A stretch of DNA of 15,701 nucleotides from Parvularculaceae bacterium (GCA_013389125.1 JACADX010000173.1:1-15701), one strand, 5' to 3'; shown: positions 1 to 7,269, counted from the stretch's first letter. Made by a program: numbers and translations. The notes: generated by a model from the sequence alone, not told the origin.

Positions 1-281
1 GCCAGTTTCACTTCCTGATGATGTTGAGCTATCTCGCATCGACCTCGTTTTACGCCTTCCGCGCCGCCGTTGCGGCTTTGCCGATCGACGCCTTCGGCAT
101 GTCCGAATGGACTTATGAGCTGATCAGCAATATTCTCTTCGAGCTCGAGCTTGCCTTTATCGTCGTCTATTCGGTCCTTTTCAGAAGAGCGCGGGCCGAT
201 CGCCGCAAATTCCGCGCCGACGTTGAAGCCTGGATTGGCCGGCTCAAAGGCCGGCGAAGCGACACCAACGGCTTGCCGTAG
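1..281 (+). CDS. 3' end of a small membrane protein, partial, unknown function
   Basis: The frame is open from the left edge of the window (first whole codon at base 3) and ends in TAG, so only the last 92 or so residues are visible. Two methionines at 18-23 could be starts, but the frame continues upstream with hydrophobic residues (QFHFL), so I treat the gene as cut by the window edge. The visible part has a hydrophobic stretch around FLMMLSYLASTSFYAFRAAV and a second one around ELAFIVVYSVLF. A basic, probably cytoplasmic tail rich in Arg and Lys follows. This suggests an integral inner-membrane protein with a cytoplasmic C-terminus. I do not recognise the family. It converges on ispA with only 25 bases between the two stop codons, and no clear terminator hairpin is visible there. 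Confidence 0.6.
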   Translation, partial: QFHFLMMLSYLASTSFYAFRAAVAALPIDAFGMSEWTYELISNILFELELAFIVVYSVLFRRARADRRKFRADVEAWIGRLKGRRSDTNGLP

Positions 282-306
282 GGTGAATGCGCGCCTTCGC
301 CTGGTC

Positions 307-1194
307 TTAGTTCTTTCGCGCAAAGACGAAATCAGCCGCGCCCTTAAGGGCGTCAGCGCGCGCCGCGAACGGGTCGAGGCGCGACTTCGCCCGTTCCACG
401 AGCGATTTCGCCTTGCTGCGCGCGCCTTCAGCGCCGAGAAGCTTGACGAACGTCGCCTTCTCCATGTCGGCGTCCTGCCCGACCGGCTTGCCGAGCGCCT
501 CCGCGTCGCCGAAAGCGTCGAGAAGGTCATCGACGATCTGGAACGCAAGGCCGAGGTCCTCAGCGTAAAGCCTTAGCGCGTCGACCTCGTAGGCATCGGC
601 GCCGCCGACGATCCCGCCGCCGATGGCTGAAAACCGGATGATGGCGCCGGTCTTGAGCCGTTGCAGCTCCTCAATGCCCTCGAGATCGAACGCCTTCTGC
701 TCGGCGTAAATGTCAATCATCTGTCCGCCGACCATGCCCTCGCGGCCGGATGCGCGCGCGAGTTCAAGCGCAAGCCGGCATCTTATCTCGGCGTCTGGAT
801 GGGTGGCGGGTTCAGCCAGCAATTCAAACGCCTGCGTCAACAGGGCGTCGCCCGCCAGGATCGCCGTCGCCTCGTCGAACGCCTTGTGCACGGACGGCCT
901 TCCCCGCCGCAAATCGCTGTCGTCCATCGCGGGAAGATCGTCGTGGATGAGGCTGTAGCAGTGGATCATTTCGACCGCGCAGCCGGTCCGGACGGATCGC
1001 TCACGCGGACAGCCAAACATGTCGGCGGCGGCAATCACCAGGAACGGGCGAAGGCGTTTGCCGCCGTCGAGCGCGCCGTGACGCATGGCGTCGACGACGC
1101 GGCCGAGCGGGCCCCCACGCCGCGGCAGATGTCGGTCAAGCGCCGCCTCTATGAGGGCGGCGGTTTCCTTGATCTTCTGGTCGAAGGCGGGCAT
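307..1194 (-). CDS. ispA: Farnesyl diphosphate synthase (polyprenyl synthetase family)
   Basis: Cytoplasmic short-chain prenyltransferase that condenses DMAPP with two IPP to give farnesyl diphosphate, the substrate of HpnD. The 295-residue length is typical of bacterial IspA. Visible family motifs are GGKRLRP at residues 44-50, the first aspartate-rich motif DDLPAMD at 85-91, the KTGA segment near 181-184 and the second aspartate-rich motif DDLLD at 222-226. The residues before the first motif (IHCYSLIH) match the FPP/GPP-type chain-length region. The ATG at 1194 gives the expected N-terminus; the ribosome-binding site is weak (AAAG about 8 bases upstream). It lies 70 bases downstream of the YbjN-like gene on the same strand and may be co-transcribed with it. 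Its position next to ispH and hpn genes suggests a role in supplying squalene and hopanoid synthesis. A geranylgeranyl synthase is the main alternative, judged less likely from length and sequence. Confidence 0.93.
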   Translation of the reverse strand: MPAFDQKIKETAALIEAALDRHLPRRGGPLGRVVDAMRHGALDGGKRLRPFLVIAAADMFGCPRERSVRTGCAVEMIHCYSLIHDDLPAMDDSDLRRGRPSVHKAFDEATAILAGDALLTQAFELLAEPATHPDAEIRCRLALELARASGREGMVGGQMIDIYAEQKAFDLEGIEELQRLKTGAIIRFSAIGGGIVGGADAYEVDALRLYAEDLGLAFQIVDDLLDAFGDAEALGKPVGQDADMEKATFVKLLGAEGARSKAKSLVERAKSRLDPFAARADALKGAADFVFARKN

Positions 1195-1264
1195 CGGCGC
1201 GCTTTCATGGCGATGGATTTCGGCCGCTGCTTAAAGGCAACTCGCGCCGCCGGCAACGCCGCGC

Positions 1265-1936
1265 CTAGCGCCGCGGCCTCGACTGAAAACCGACGCCGTC
1301 GCAGTCCTCGCACGCGCGCGCAATGATGCCGATCCTGCCGCGACCGCCGCAGCTTGGGCAAAGGCTCGTCATCCGATGCGCGCCTGCAGCAAAATCCGCG
1401 AAAAGATCGCGGGCGCCGTCTTGGCTTTTCGGCGCGCGATTCCGGGCGAATCGCCGCGCCGCTTCGCTCCGCGCCACAGGAAACGCTTCAAGATACGATG
1501 ATCCGGGGCTCATCGCATGGAGAATGACCAGGAGATCGCGCTTCCATGCTTCGAGAACGAGGGCAAACGAGCCGTCGTTAAACTCGCCGGCGGCGGTTAT
1601 GCCGCCGATGAGGTAGAGATCGCCGTCGGCGTGAAATGCCGCGACGCTGATATGCAGATTGCGATTGAGCGCTTCGAGCCAGGTCGCATTTATCGCAAAG
1701 CCGGTGAAGCGGGCGAGAAAGCCGACTTCCACCACCCTGTCGCGCGCGACATCCGATAGGATAAGCGCGACGGCGAAACTGATGTCGCCGTCAGCCACCC
1801 CGTAAAGACTTAGACCGTTCTCATCGCCAATGTCTTCGACGGCGCCATAACGTCGCCGCAACGCCGCGAGTATCCTCGATTTCGGCCAACCTTCCGAAGC
1901 GCGCAGCCCTAATCCGAATTTGCCGAAAAACGACAC
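1265..1936 (-). CDS. YbjN-like domain protein with C-terminal DnaJ-type zinc ribbon
   Basis: A 223-residue protein with two recognisable parts. Residues about 20-140 look like the YbjN/type III secretion chaperone-like fold: an N-terminal helix (ILAALRRRYG), a strand-rich stretch, the NRNLHISVAAFHADGDLYLI segment, and a helix with EAWKRDLLVIL. Residues 193-216 form a zinc ribbon with CPSC at 193-196 and CEDC at 209-212, each followed by a DnaJ-like GxG (CGGRG, CDGVGF). I chose the GTG at 1936 because a strong Shine-Dalgarno (GGGGAGGGG, 1942-1950) sits 7 bases upstream. A longer frame to 1996 would place the start upstream of that site. The gene is divergent from ispH and upstream of ispA. The YbjN assignment is from sequence pattern only, and the function is unknown; a chaperone or redox-sensing role would be a guess. 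Confidence 0.72.
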   Translation of the reverse strand: MSFFGKFGLGLRASEGWPKSRILAALRRRYGAVEDIGDENGLSLYGVADGDISFAVALILSDVARDRVVEVGFLARFTGFAINATWLEALNRNLHISVAAFHADGDLYLIGGITAAGEFNDGSFALVLEAWKRDLLVILHAMSPGSSYLEAFPVARSEAARRFARNRAPKSQDGARDLFADFAAGAHRMTSLCPSCGGRGRIGIIARACEDCDGVGFQSRPRR

Positions 1937-1941
1937 CGCCG

Positions 1942-1950
1942 CCCCTCCCC
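1942..1950 (-). promoter_or_regulatory. Ribosome-binding site deciding the GTG start of the YbjN-like gene
   Basis: On the minus strand the sequence GGGGAGGGG contains a perfect GGAGG core (1944-1948), 7 bases upstream of the GTG at 1936. It supports this start over the longer open frame reaching 1996. Confidence 0.65.
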
Positions 1951-2016
1951 GTACTGAACAGGACCCCCAGCCTAGCGTCCTTTGGGGAACCGGCAATGGC
2001 GGCCCTACCGGTCATT

Positions 2017-2045
2017 TTGCGCTGCAGCGCAGTTCGGGCTATAGG
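2017..2045 (+). promoter_or_regulatory. Candidate sigma-70-type promoter for ispH-hpnH with an internal palindrome
   Basis: TTGCGC (2017-2022) and TATAGG (2040-2045) are separated by 17 bases and point towards ispH, which would give a leader of about 120 bases. A perfect 12-base palindrome, GCGCTGCAGCGC, occupies 2019-2030. It overlaps the -35 element and the spacer, where a repressor could bind. In a GC-rich genome such matches also arise by chance. The rest of the 235-base divergent gap (1937-2171) holds no convincing gene. Confidence 0.35.
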
Positions 2046-2171
2046 CGGCTGGCGGCGCCGTTCTTTCGGGCCATTGGCGCGGTTGCGGGCCGCGCAAACG
2101 CGTGGAATAAGGGCCGAGCGCCTAGTAACCGACTGGGTTTTAGGCAGGGGGCAAGGAAAGGATCGCCGACG

Positions 2172-3164
2172 ATGGTCGAAGAAGGACGGCCGCTGCGCGT
2201 CATTCTGGCTCAGCCGCGCGGTTTTTGCGCCGGCGTCGAGCGGGCGATCGACATTGTCGAGCGCGCCCTCGAGAAGTACGGGGCGCCGGTCTATGTCCGC
2301 CACGAAATCGTCCACAACAAGCGCGTCGTCGACACCTTGCGCAATCGCGGCGCGATCTTCGTCGAGGAGATCGACGAAATTCCGGCCGGGGCCGTAACGA
2401 TTTTCTCCGCTCACGGCGTGTCGCAGAAAGTCGAGGGCGCAGCAAAGCTTCGCGATCTCGACGTCATCGACGCGACCTGCCCGCTCGTCACCAAGGTCCA
2501 CAAGGAAGGTCGCCGCTACGCCGAGAAGGGGTTTGACATCGTCTTGATCGGCCACCTCGGCCATCCGGAGGTCGAAGGAACGCTCGGGCAAATACCGGGC
2601 GTCGTTCATGTCATCTCAGAGCCCCATGAAGTCGCCGCGCTGACCGTGCGCGACCCCGACCGCGTCGCCTTCGTCACCCAGACGACGCTTTCCGTGAACG
2701 ACACGAAAGACGTGATCGCGGCGCTGCGCGACCGATTCCCGACCATCATCGGCCCGGATACGCGCGACATCTGCTATGCGACGCAAAACCGCCAGACGGC
2801 GGTGATCGAGCTTTGCCGACAGATCGACCTGCTTCTCGTCGTCGGCGCGCATAATTCCTCGAATTCGAACCGCCTGCGCGAGATCGGCGAGAATTTCGGG
2901 ATTCCAGCCTACCTCATTGAGGACGCCGGTATGCTCAATCTCGACTGGATCAGGGGCGTCGACACCGTCGGCGTCACGGCCGGCGCGTCGGCGCCGGAGA
3001 CCCTAGTGCAGGAAACGATCGCAAAGCTGAAATCCATCCGCCGCGTCAGCGTCGAAACGCTCGAAGGGGTCCGCGAGAACGTGCATTTCAAGCTGCCCAG
3101 CGAACTCGCGGACGTGCCGCGGCCGAACGCGGCCATGGAATCCTGGGCCGTCGAAAACGTCTAA
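2172..3164 (+). CDS. ispH: 4-hydroxy-3-methylbut-2-enyl diphosphate reductase
   Basis: Last enzyme of the MEP pathway. It is a cytoplasmic iron-sulfur protein that reduces HMBPP to IPP and DMAPP. The 330-residue product keeps the three cluster-binding cysteines: C19 in RGFCAGVERA, C103 in DATCPLVTKVH and C201 in ICYATQNRQ. It also keeps the substrate-contacting histidines H48 (EIVHNK), H81 (SAHG) and H131, with the catalytic glutamate E133, in GHPEVEG. The SxN motif is in the HNSSNSNRL segment near 227-235. I chose the ATG at 2172, preceded by AAGGAAAGGA about 10 bases upstream. The open frame extends back to 1920 but that part resembles no IspH and overlaps the promoter region. hpnH follows on the same strand 37 bases later, a linkage often seen in hopanoid clusters, so the two are probably co-transcribed. 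Confidence 0.96.
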   Translation: MVEEGRPLRVILAQPRGFCAGVERAIDIVERALEKYGAPVYVRHEIVHNKRVVDTLRNRGAIFVEEIDEIPAGAVTIFSAHGVSQKVEGAAKLRDLDVIDATCPLVTKVHKEGRRYAEKGFDIVLIGHLGHPEVEGTLGQIPGVVHVISEPHEVAALTVRDPDRVAFVTQTTLSVNDTKDVIAALRDRFPTIIGPDTRDICYATQNRQTAVIELCRQIDLLLVVGAHNSSNSNRLREIGENFGIPAYLIEDAGMLNLDWIRGVDTVGVTAGASAPETLVQETIAKLKSIRRVSVETLEGVRENVHFKLPSELADVPRPNAAMESWAVENV

Positions 3165-3201
3165 CCGACCACACGTCAATTAGAAGATCGGAGCTAAGGG
3201 G

Positions 3202-4356
3202 ATGTCCGTCTCGTTTCATCAGCAGGTCCGCGTCGGCGCTTATGTTCTCAGACAGACGCTCGCGGGCCGAAAGCGCTATCCGCTCGTCCTCTTCCTTGAG
3301 CCGCTCTTTCGCTGCAACCTCGCCTGCCCGGGGTGCGGCAAGATCGATTACCCGGCGCCGATCCTCAATAAGCGCCTTTCCGTCGAGGAATGCCTCAGCG
3401 CGGTCGACGAGTGCGGCGCGCCGGTCGTGGCGATCCCGGGCGGCGAACCACTTATTCACAAGGACATCGGCGACATCGTCGCCGGGATTGTCGCGCGCAA
3501 GAAATTCGTTTCGCTTTGCACCAATGCGCTGCTTCTCGAAAAGAAGCTTCACCTCTTCAAGCCCTCGCCCTTCCTGTTCTTCTCGGTGCACCTTGACGGT
3601 CTCGAAGAAGAACACGACCGCGCCGTCGACCAGAAAGGCACGTTCAAGATCGCCGTCGAAGCGATCAAGGCGGCGCAGGCGGCAGGCTTCCAGGTCAACG
3701 TCAATGCGACGATCTTCGACAACATGACCGCGAAACAGGTCGCGGACTATCTCGACTTCGCGACCGACCTCGGCGTCAATATCTCGATCTCGCCGGGCTA
3801 CGCCTATGAGCGCGCCGAGGACAAGGACCATTTCCTTACCCGCGAGAAGACGAAAAATCTCTTCCGCGACGTCTTCCGCATCGGCAAGGAGCGCGGCCGC
3901 GCGTGGAATCTTTCGCATTCGACCCTGTTCCTCAATTTCCTCGCCGGCAATGAGGAATATCTCTGCACGCCTTGGGGTTCGCCGACTCGCAACGTCTTCG
4001 GCTGGCAAAAGCCCTGCTACCTCCTCGGCGAGGGCTACGTCTCTTCGTTCAAGGAGCTGATGGAGACGACGGATTGGGACAGCTACGGCACCGGCAAATA
4101 CGAGAAGTGTTAGAATTGCATGGCGCATTGCGGCTATGAGCCGACGGCGGCAATGGACGCCGTCAAAAATCCCCTGAAACTGATGAAGCTCAAGAACATG
4201 TTCGCGATCAGGACCGAAGGTCCGATGGCGCCCGAAATCGATCTCTCGAACGCCCGCAAGGCCGTGGACGTTCACGAAAAGATCGTCGCCGAGCATCTGT
4301 CAAAGATCGAGAACGACAAGAAAAGCGCGAAGGAAGTCGCCGAAATCGCGGCGTAA
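3202..4356 (+). CDS. hpnH: Adenosylhopane synthase HpnH (radical SAM), interrupted by in-frame TAG
   Basis: HpnH couples a 5'-deoxyadenosyl radical to diploptene to make adenosylhopane, the first step of hopanoid side-chain extension. The radical SAM cluster motif is FRCNLACPGCGK with C38, C42 and C45, and GGEPL at 80-84 follows as in the family. A good ribosome-binding site (GGAG at 3190-3193) precedes the ATG at 3202. Codon 304 is TAG (4111-4113), in the motif C303-stop-N-C306-M-A-H-C310. The same frame continues with HpnH-like sequence (HCGYEPTA) to a TAA at 4354-4356. Ignoring the TAG the product is 384 residues, about the family's usual length. Translation ending at the TAG would yield 303 residues and lose two of three clustered cysteines. 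Options are sequencing error, recent nonsense mutation or amber read-through. The last 57 bases overlap the 3' end of hpnG on the other strand. Confidence 0.9.
4111..4113 (+). other. In-frame amber codon within hpnH
   Basis: TAG sits directly after the Cys codon TGT (4108-4110) and before AAT TGC. The next ATG (4120) has no Shine-Dalgarno, so independent translation of the downstream part is unlikely. Single-base changes from CAG, AAG or GAG would create this stop. TAG serves as the ordinary stop of three other genes in the window (the left-edge gene, the YbjN-like gene and the membrane glycosyltransferase), so general reassignment of TAG is not supported. Confidence 0.9.
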
Positions 4357-4998
4357 GGCTTCCGTCGCGGCGCCGGAGTCTCGTCCAAGCATCGCGATCT
4401 GCTCGAATTGCTGCGGCGATTTCAGGCATTCGACAAGCACGTTCATGACGTTGACGCCGCCTGACGACGTCACGGCCCGGAGCGCCGCCTTCGGGAGAAC
4501 CCGGTCAAAACCGTCAGCGACGACGCGGATCGCAATAAAGGGAATATTCGCACGCGCCGCAGCGCGGGCGGCGCCGTGGCTTTCCATATCGACAGTCTCG
4601 GCGGCGTAGCGGCGAAACAGCGCCGCCTTCTTTTCGACGCGATCGACGATCTCGTCCGACCCGAATATGGCGACATGACGCGGCGAAAATCTGTCAGCCG
4701 CCTCGGTAAGGCGCTTGTCGGCGATGACGACATCGCCTTGCGCCGAGACGACCCGCTCGCCAAGGATGACGTCGCCGCTTTTAAGTTTCGGATCAAGGCC
4801 GCCGCAAAGGCCGGCGCTGACGATCGCCGCCGCGCCCTTGTTCAGAAAGCCTTGCGCGATCTCTTCGGCGCGCGCCGCATTGGCGCCGGAAACGCCGATC
4901 CTTACTTTCCCTTCGTCGATTCCCGCCGCCTTCACGCTGGCGGTGACGGCGGCGGCTTCGGATTTGAGGCCGCAGACGATCCCGATAAACCCGCTCAT
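4300..4998 (-). CDS. hpnG: Adenosylhopane nucleosidase/phosphorylase HpnG
   Basis: Member of the purine nucleoside phosphorylase/nucleosidase family that removes adenine from adenosylhopane to give ribosylhopane (or its phosphate), acting after HpnH. The 232-residue protein shows the N-terminal GIVCGLKSEA, the glycine-rich SAGLCGGLDP at 61-70 and the VDMES motif at 136-140, which in this superfamily contacts the ribose and base. ADGFDRVLP follows at 161-169. The ATG at 4998 overlaps the hpnE stop as ATGA, so translation is probably coupled. It is the last gene of the hpnC-hpnD-hpnE-hpnG operon. Its C-terminal 18 codons and stop run antisense into the end of hpnH. It could be mistaken for MTA/SAH nucleosidase, but the neighbours make HpnG clear. 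Confidence 0.93.
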   Translation of the reverse strand: MSGFIGIVCGLKSEAAAVTASVKAAGIDEGKVRIGVSGANAARAEEIAQGFLNKGAAAIVSAGLCGGLDPKLKSGDVILGERVVSAQGDVVIADKRLTEAADRFSPRHVAIFGSDEIVDRVEKKAALFRRYAAETVDMESHGAARAAARANIPFIAIRVVADGFDRVLPKAALRAVTSSGGVNVMNVLVECLKSPQQFEQIAMLGRDSGAATEALRRDFGDFLRAFLVVLDL

Positions 4999-6275
4999 GC
5001 GGCCCTCCGGCGGTTCAACACGATTGCGGCCGCTCTATCGCCCGAACGGATCGATCCTTCAATGGTCGCCGGAACGCCCGTCGCGATGTGATCGCCGGCG
5101 AGCGTCAGATTTCGCCACGCGGTTTCCGGCTTCAGCCGCTTTTCAGCCGCCGCCGGCGACTGGTCGGGCGTCGCGCGACGTTCACGGATCACCCGCACCG
5201 CCTCATAGGGCGTGTCGCCAAGATCGAGAGCGATCTGGGTTTCGCGCCACATATCGTCCGCCGCTTTCGCGTTCGGCACGTCGTCCATGCCGATCGCATG
5301 GCTCGCCGAAACGGTGAGGCTGACGACGTCGTGGCGCACAAAGGCCCAATGCGCGTCGGACGAAATCATGCCGATGAAGGGCGAGTCGCCGAGAGGCGTC
5401 GCCGGAACAGGATGGCGCGTCCGATAATGCACGTTGAGGATTGAGGCGTCGTCATCCGGCGGATCGGCGTCGGGGACGATCTGCTTCAGCCGCGACGGCG
5501 GAATGGCGAGGATTGCTTCATCGCGGTCGCCGACCGTGATTTTCTCCTCGCCGAAATCGAGCGCCGAGACGCGCCCGCCGGCGAACGCCGCGGCGCGCAG
5601 GCGCGCATTAAACCGGACTTCGGCGCCTTTCGCGCGAAGATGCGCGACGGCGGGATCGATGAAGGCGGGCCCGAGACCTTTTTTCGCCGCGAGCGGGCGC
5701 GAGGCCTTGCCGCCGAGGAGGAACGTCTCGCGGATGACGGACCAGAGAAGCCGCGCCTGGCCGTGATCGGGCGTCGTGTTGAGCACGGCGAGCGTCAGCG
5801 GCTCCCAGAAGCGCGCATAAAGCGCGCTCTTCTTGTCGACGAGATCGGCGACAGTCTTGTCCTTGCCGGCGAAAGCGATGCGCGCCGCCTTCACATAATC
5901 GAAGAGTTTCGTGCCCGGCACGCGGCGATCGGGATCGAACACCCATGTCGGGAGGACGCCGTCATTGATCCTGACGCGCCAGCGCTCGCCGGATTTCACG
6001 TCGACGAAAGGATAAGAGGCGTCGGCGGGGCCTGTCAGCGCGTCGTCAGAGCCAATGCGCTTCAGGAAATCGAGCGCCGCATGATTTCCCGACATGATTA
6101 GGTGATTGCCGTTGTCGATCTCGCGGTCGAGCGTCCTGTCGTAGAACGACCGGCATCGTCCGCCCGCATGGCCCGCCGATTCATGGACGACGACTTTGGC
6201 GCCCGCGTCTGCGAGACGGACCGCCGCGGAAAGCCCGGAAAGCCCGGCGCCGATAATGTGAACCTTGCCGCTCAT
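4995..6275 (-). CDS. hpnE: Hydroxysqualene dehydroxylase HpnE (FAD-dependent)
   Basis: Flavoprotein of the amine oxidase/phytoene desaturase superfamily that reduces hydroxysqualene to squalene, the last of the three-step HpnD-HpnC-HpnE route. The 426-residue protein has the dinucleotide-binding GAGLSG at 9-14, the ribose-binding acidic residue E32 and the GGRCRS segment at 38-43. Its C-terminal FAD-contacting stretch is LAGDHIATGVPATIEGSI. DNGNHLIMSGNH around 54-65 is typical of HpnE. It starts 10 bases after the hpnD stop and ends in ATGA overlap with hpnG. In many hopanoid clusters shc lies immediately after hpnE; here there is no room for it. Carotenoid desaturases are related, but the flanking hpnC and hpnD make HpnE the strong choice. 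Confidence 0.94.
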   Translation of the reverse strand: MSGKVHIIGAGLSGLSAAVRLADAGAKVVVHESAGHAGGRCRSFYDRTLDREIDNGNHLIMSGNHAALDFLKRIGSDDALTGPADASYPFVDVKSGERWRVRINDGVLPTWVFDPDRRVPGTKLFDYVKAARIAFAGKDKTVADLVDKKSALYARFWEPLTLAVLNTTPDHGQARLLWSVIRETFLLGGKASRPLAAKKGLGPAFIDPAVAHLRAKGAEVRFNARLRAAAFAGGRVSALDFGEEKITVGDRDEAILAIPPSRLKQIVPDADPPDDDASILNVHYRTRHPVPATPLGDSPFIGMISSDAHWAFVRHDVVSLTVSASHAIGMDDVPNAKAADDMWRETQIALDLGDTPYEAVRVIRERRATPDQSPAAAEKRLKPETAWRNLTLAGDHIATGVPATIEGSIRSGDRAAAIVLNRRRAA

Positions 6276-6285
6276 CGCAAGACGC

Positions 6286-7269
6286 TCAAAGGGGCGGCGC
6301 GATCGCGTAGCGCGCGGCGATCAGAATTTTCTCCGCCTTCGACAGCGACAACGGTTCGCCGACTTTCTCCCAGCCGCGGGCCTCGAGTTTTTTCAAGTAA
6401 GCCTCGTAGACGCCCATCATCAAGAGCGCGGGGCGGACAGTCCGCCAGTCGAGGTCCTTAAGAGCCGCGCGCGCATCGGCGAATTTCCGCTTTGCGAGGG
6501 CGCCGAGTTCGCGCGCGACCGCTTGTAGGGCGCGTCCGCCCTCCGGCTCGCTAGGCTCGCCGCCTACCCCGCGCGCGAGGGAGGACAACGGGGACGCCTC
6601 GGACTGCGCTCCCCCGTTTATAGAAGAGCTGTCGCGAAGCGACTGAGCGGGGCGAAACAAGCTCGCCGGATCCATAGGCGCGCCATGCTTTTCCAAAAGC
6701 TCCGCCGGCAGATAAAGCCGCCCGAGTCCCGCGTCTTCCGCGACGTCGCGCAAGATATTGGTGAGTTGCAGCGCGTCGCCGAGCGAGAGCGCGAATCGGT
6801 CGGACGCCTCCCCCGCCGGCGCGCCGAAAACCGGCATCGACAATTTGCCGACGGCGCCGGCGACGCGGCGCGTATAGGCGAGAAGCTTATCCATCGATGG
6901 CGCGACGATCGGGCCGTCGGCGTCCATTTCCATGCCTTCGATCACCATCAGGAATTCGCGCTTTTCGAGGCCGAAGGCGCGCACCGGCTCAAGCAGGGCA
7001 AGGCCGCTCGGAAATTGCGGGCGGCCTTCATAGAGGCGGTCGATCTCGGCGCGCCATTCGTCAAGACGGCGCTTGCGCTCGTCGCGCGTCAGATGATTGT
7101 CGTCCGCGATGTCGTCAACTTCGCGGCAGAAGGCGTATATCGCATGCATCGCTTCGCGCCGCCGTTTCGGCAGGATCGCCATGCCGGCGCCGAAGGATGT
7201 GCCGGAGCGCCTTACCGTCTCCTCGGCATGACGGCGCGCCGACCCGAGATCGAGGGAGGCTGCGGTCAC
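6286..7269 (-). CDS. hpnD: Presqualene diphosphate synthase HpnD with an in-frame insert
   Basis: Head-to-head prenyltransferase of the squalene/phytoene synthase family that converts two FPP to presqualene diphosphate. From the GTG at 7269 it has 327 residues. The first aspartate-rich motif DDIAD is at 52-56, within FCREVDDIADD, and the second is NILRDVAED at 171-179, followed by GRLYLP. The C-terminal VRPALLMMGVYEAYL (278-292) is typical of HpnD. I chose the GTG because a strong GGAGG (7275-7279) sits 5 bases upstream and the start overlaps the hpnC stop as GTGA; the frame itself runs back to 7668 inside hpnC. Residues about 207-246 are an extra Ser/Gly/Glu/Pro-rich stretch that I do not expect in this family, between PASLFR and the helix ALQAVARELG. 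Both metal-binding motifs lie outside the insert, so activity may be retained. Confidence 0.92.
   Translation of the reverse strand: MTAASLDLGSARRHAEETVRRSGTSFGAGMAILPKRRREAMHAIYAFCREVDDIADDNHLTRDERKRRLDEWRAEIDRLYEGRPQFPSGLALLEPVRAFGLEKREFLMVIEGMEMDADGPIVAPSMDKLLAYTRRVAGAVGKLSMPVFGAPAGEASDRFALSLGDALQLTNILRDVAEDAGLGRLYLPAELLEKHGAPMDPASLFRPAQSLRDSSSINGGAQSEASPLSSLARGVGGEPSEPEGGRALQAVARELGALAKRKFADARAALKDLDWRTVRPALLMMGVYEAYLKKLEARGWEKVGEPLSLSKAEKILIAARYAIAPPL
6535..6651 (-). repeat. Putative dispersed palindromic repeat inserted in frame in hpnD
   Basis: This stretch of about 117 bases encodes low-complexity residues that break an otherwise ordinary HpnD. It contains a perfect hairpin, GTCGC-GAA-GCGAC (6631-6643, plus strand), and the near-tandem GGCTCGC-TA-GGCTCGC around 6546-6561 (plus strand). 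The hairpin and C-rich/G-rich blocks (CTCCCCCG, GAGCGGGG) resemble short interspersed elements common in alphaproteobacterial intergenic regions. The length is close to a multiple of three, so the frame is kept. Exact borders cannot be set without other copies. Confidence 0.45.

Noticed and set aside
1920..2171. Upstream extension of the ispH frame
   Set aside because: It would overlap the divergent gene start and the promoter region, and IspH proteins begin close to the ATG at 2172.
4111..4113. Pyrrolysine or selenocysteine at the hpnH amber codon
   Set aside because: Selenocysteine uses TGA, not TAG. No pyrrolysine genes or CUA tRNA are in the window, and TAG ends at least three other genes here.
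3088..4296. Long minus-strand open frame of about 400 codons opposite ispH and hpnH
   Set aside because: It is antisense to well-recognised genes, rich in Arg, Glu and Asp as expected from codon-bias shadows, and has no recognisable motif.
4120..4356. Separate small gene starting at the ATG at 4120
   Set aside because: There is no ribosome-binding site, and the sequence reads as the C-terminus of HpnH in the same frame.
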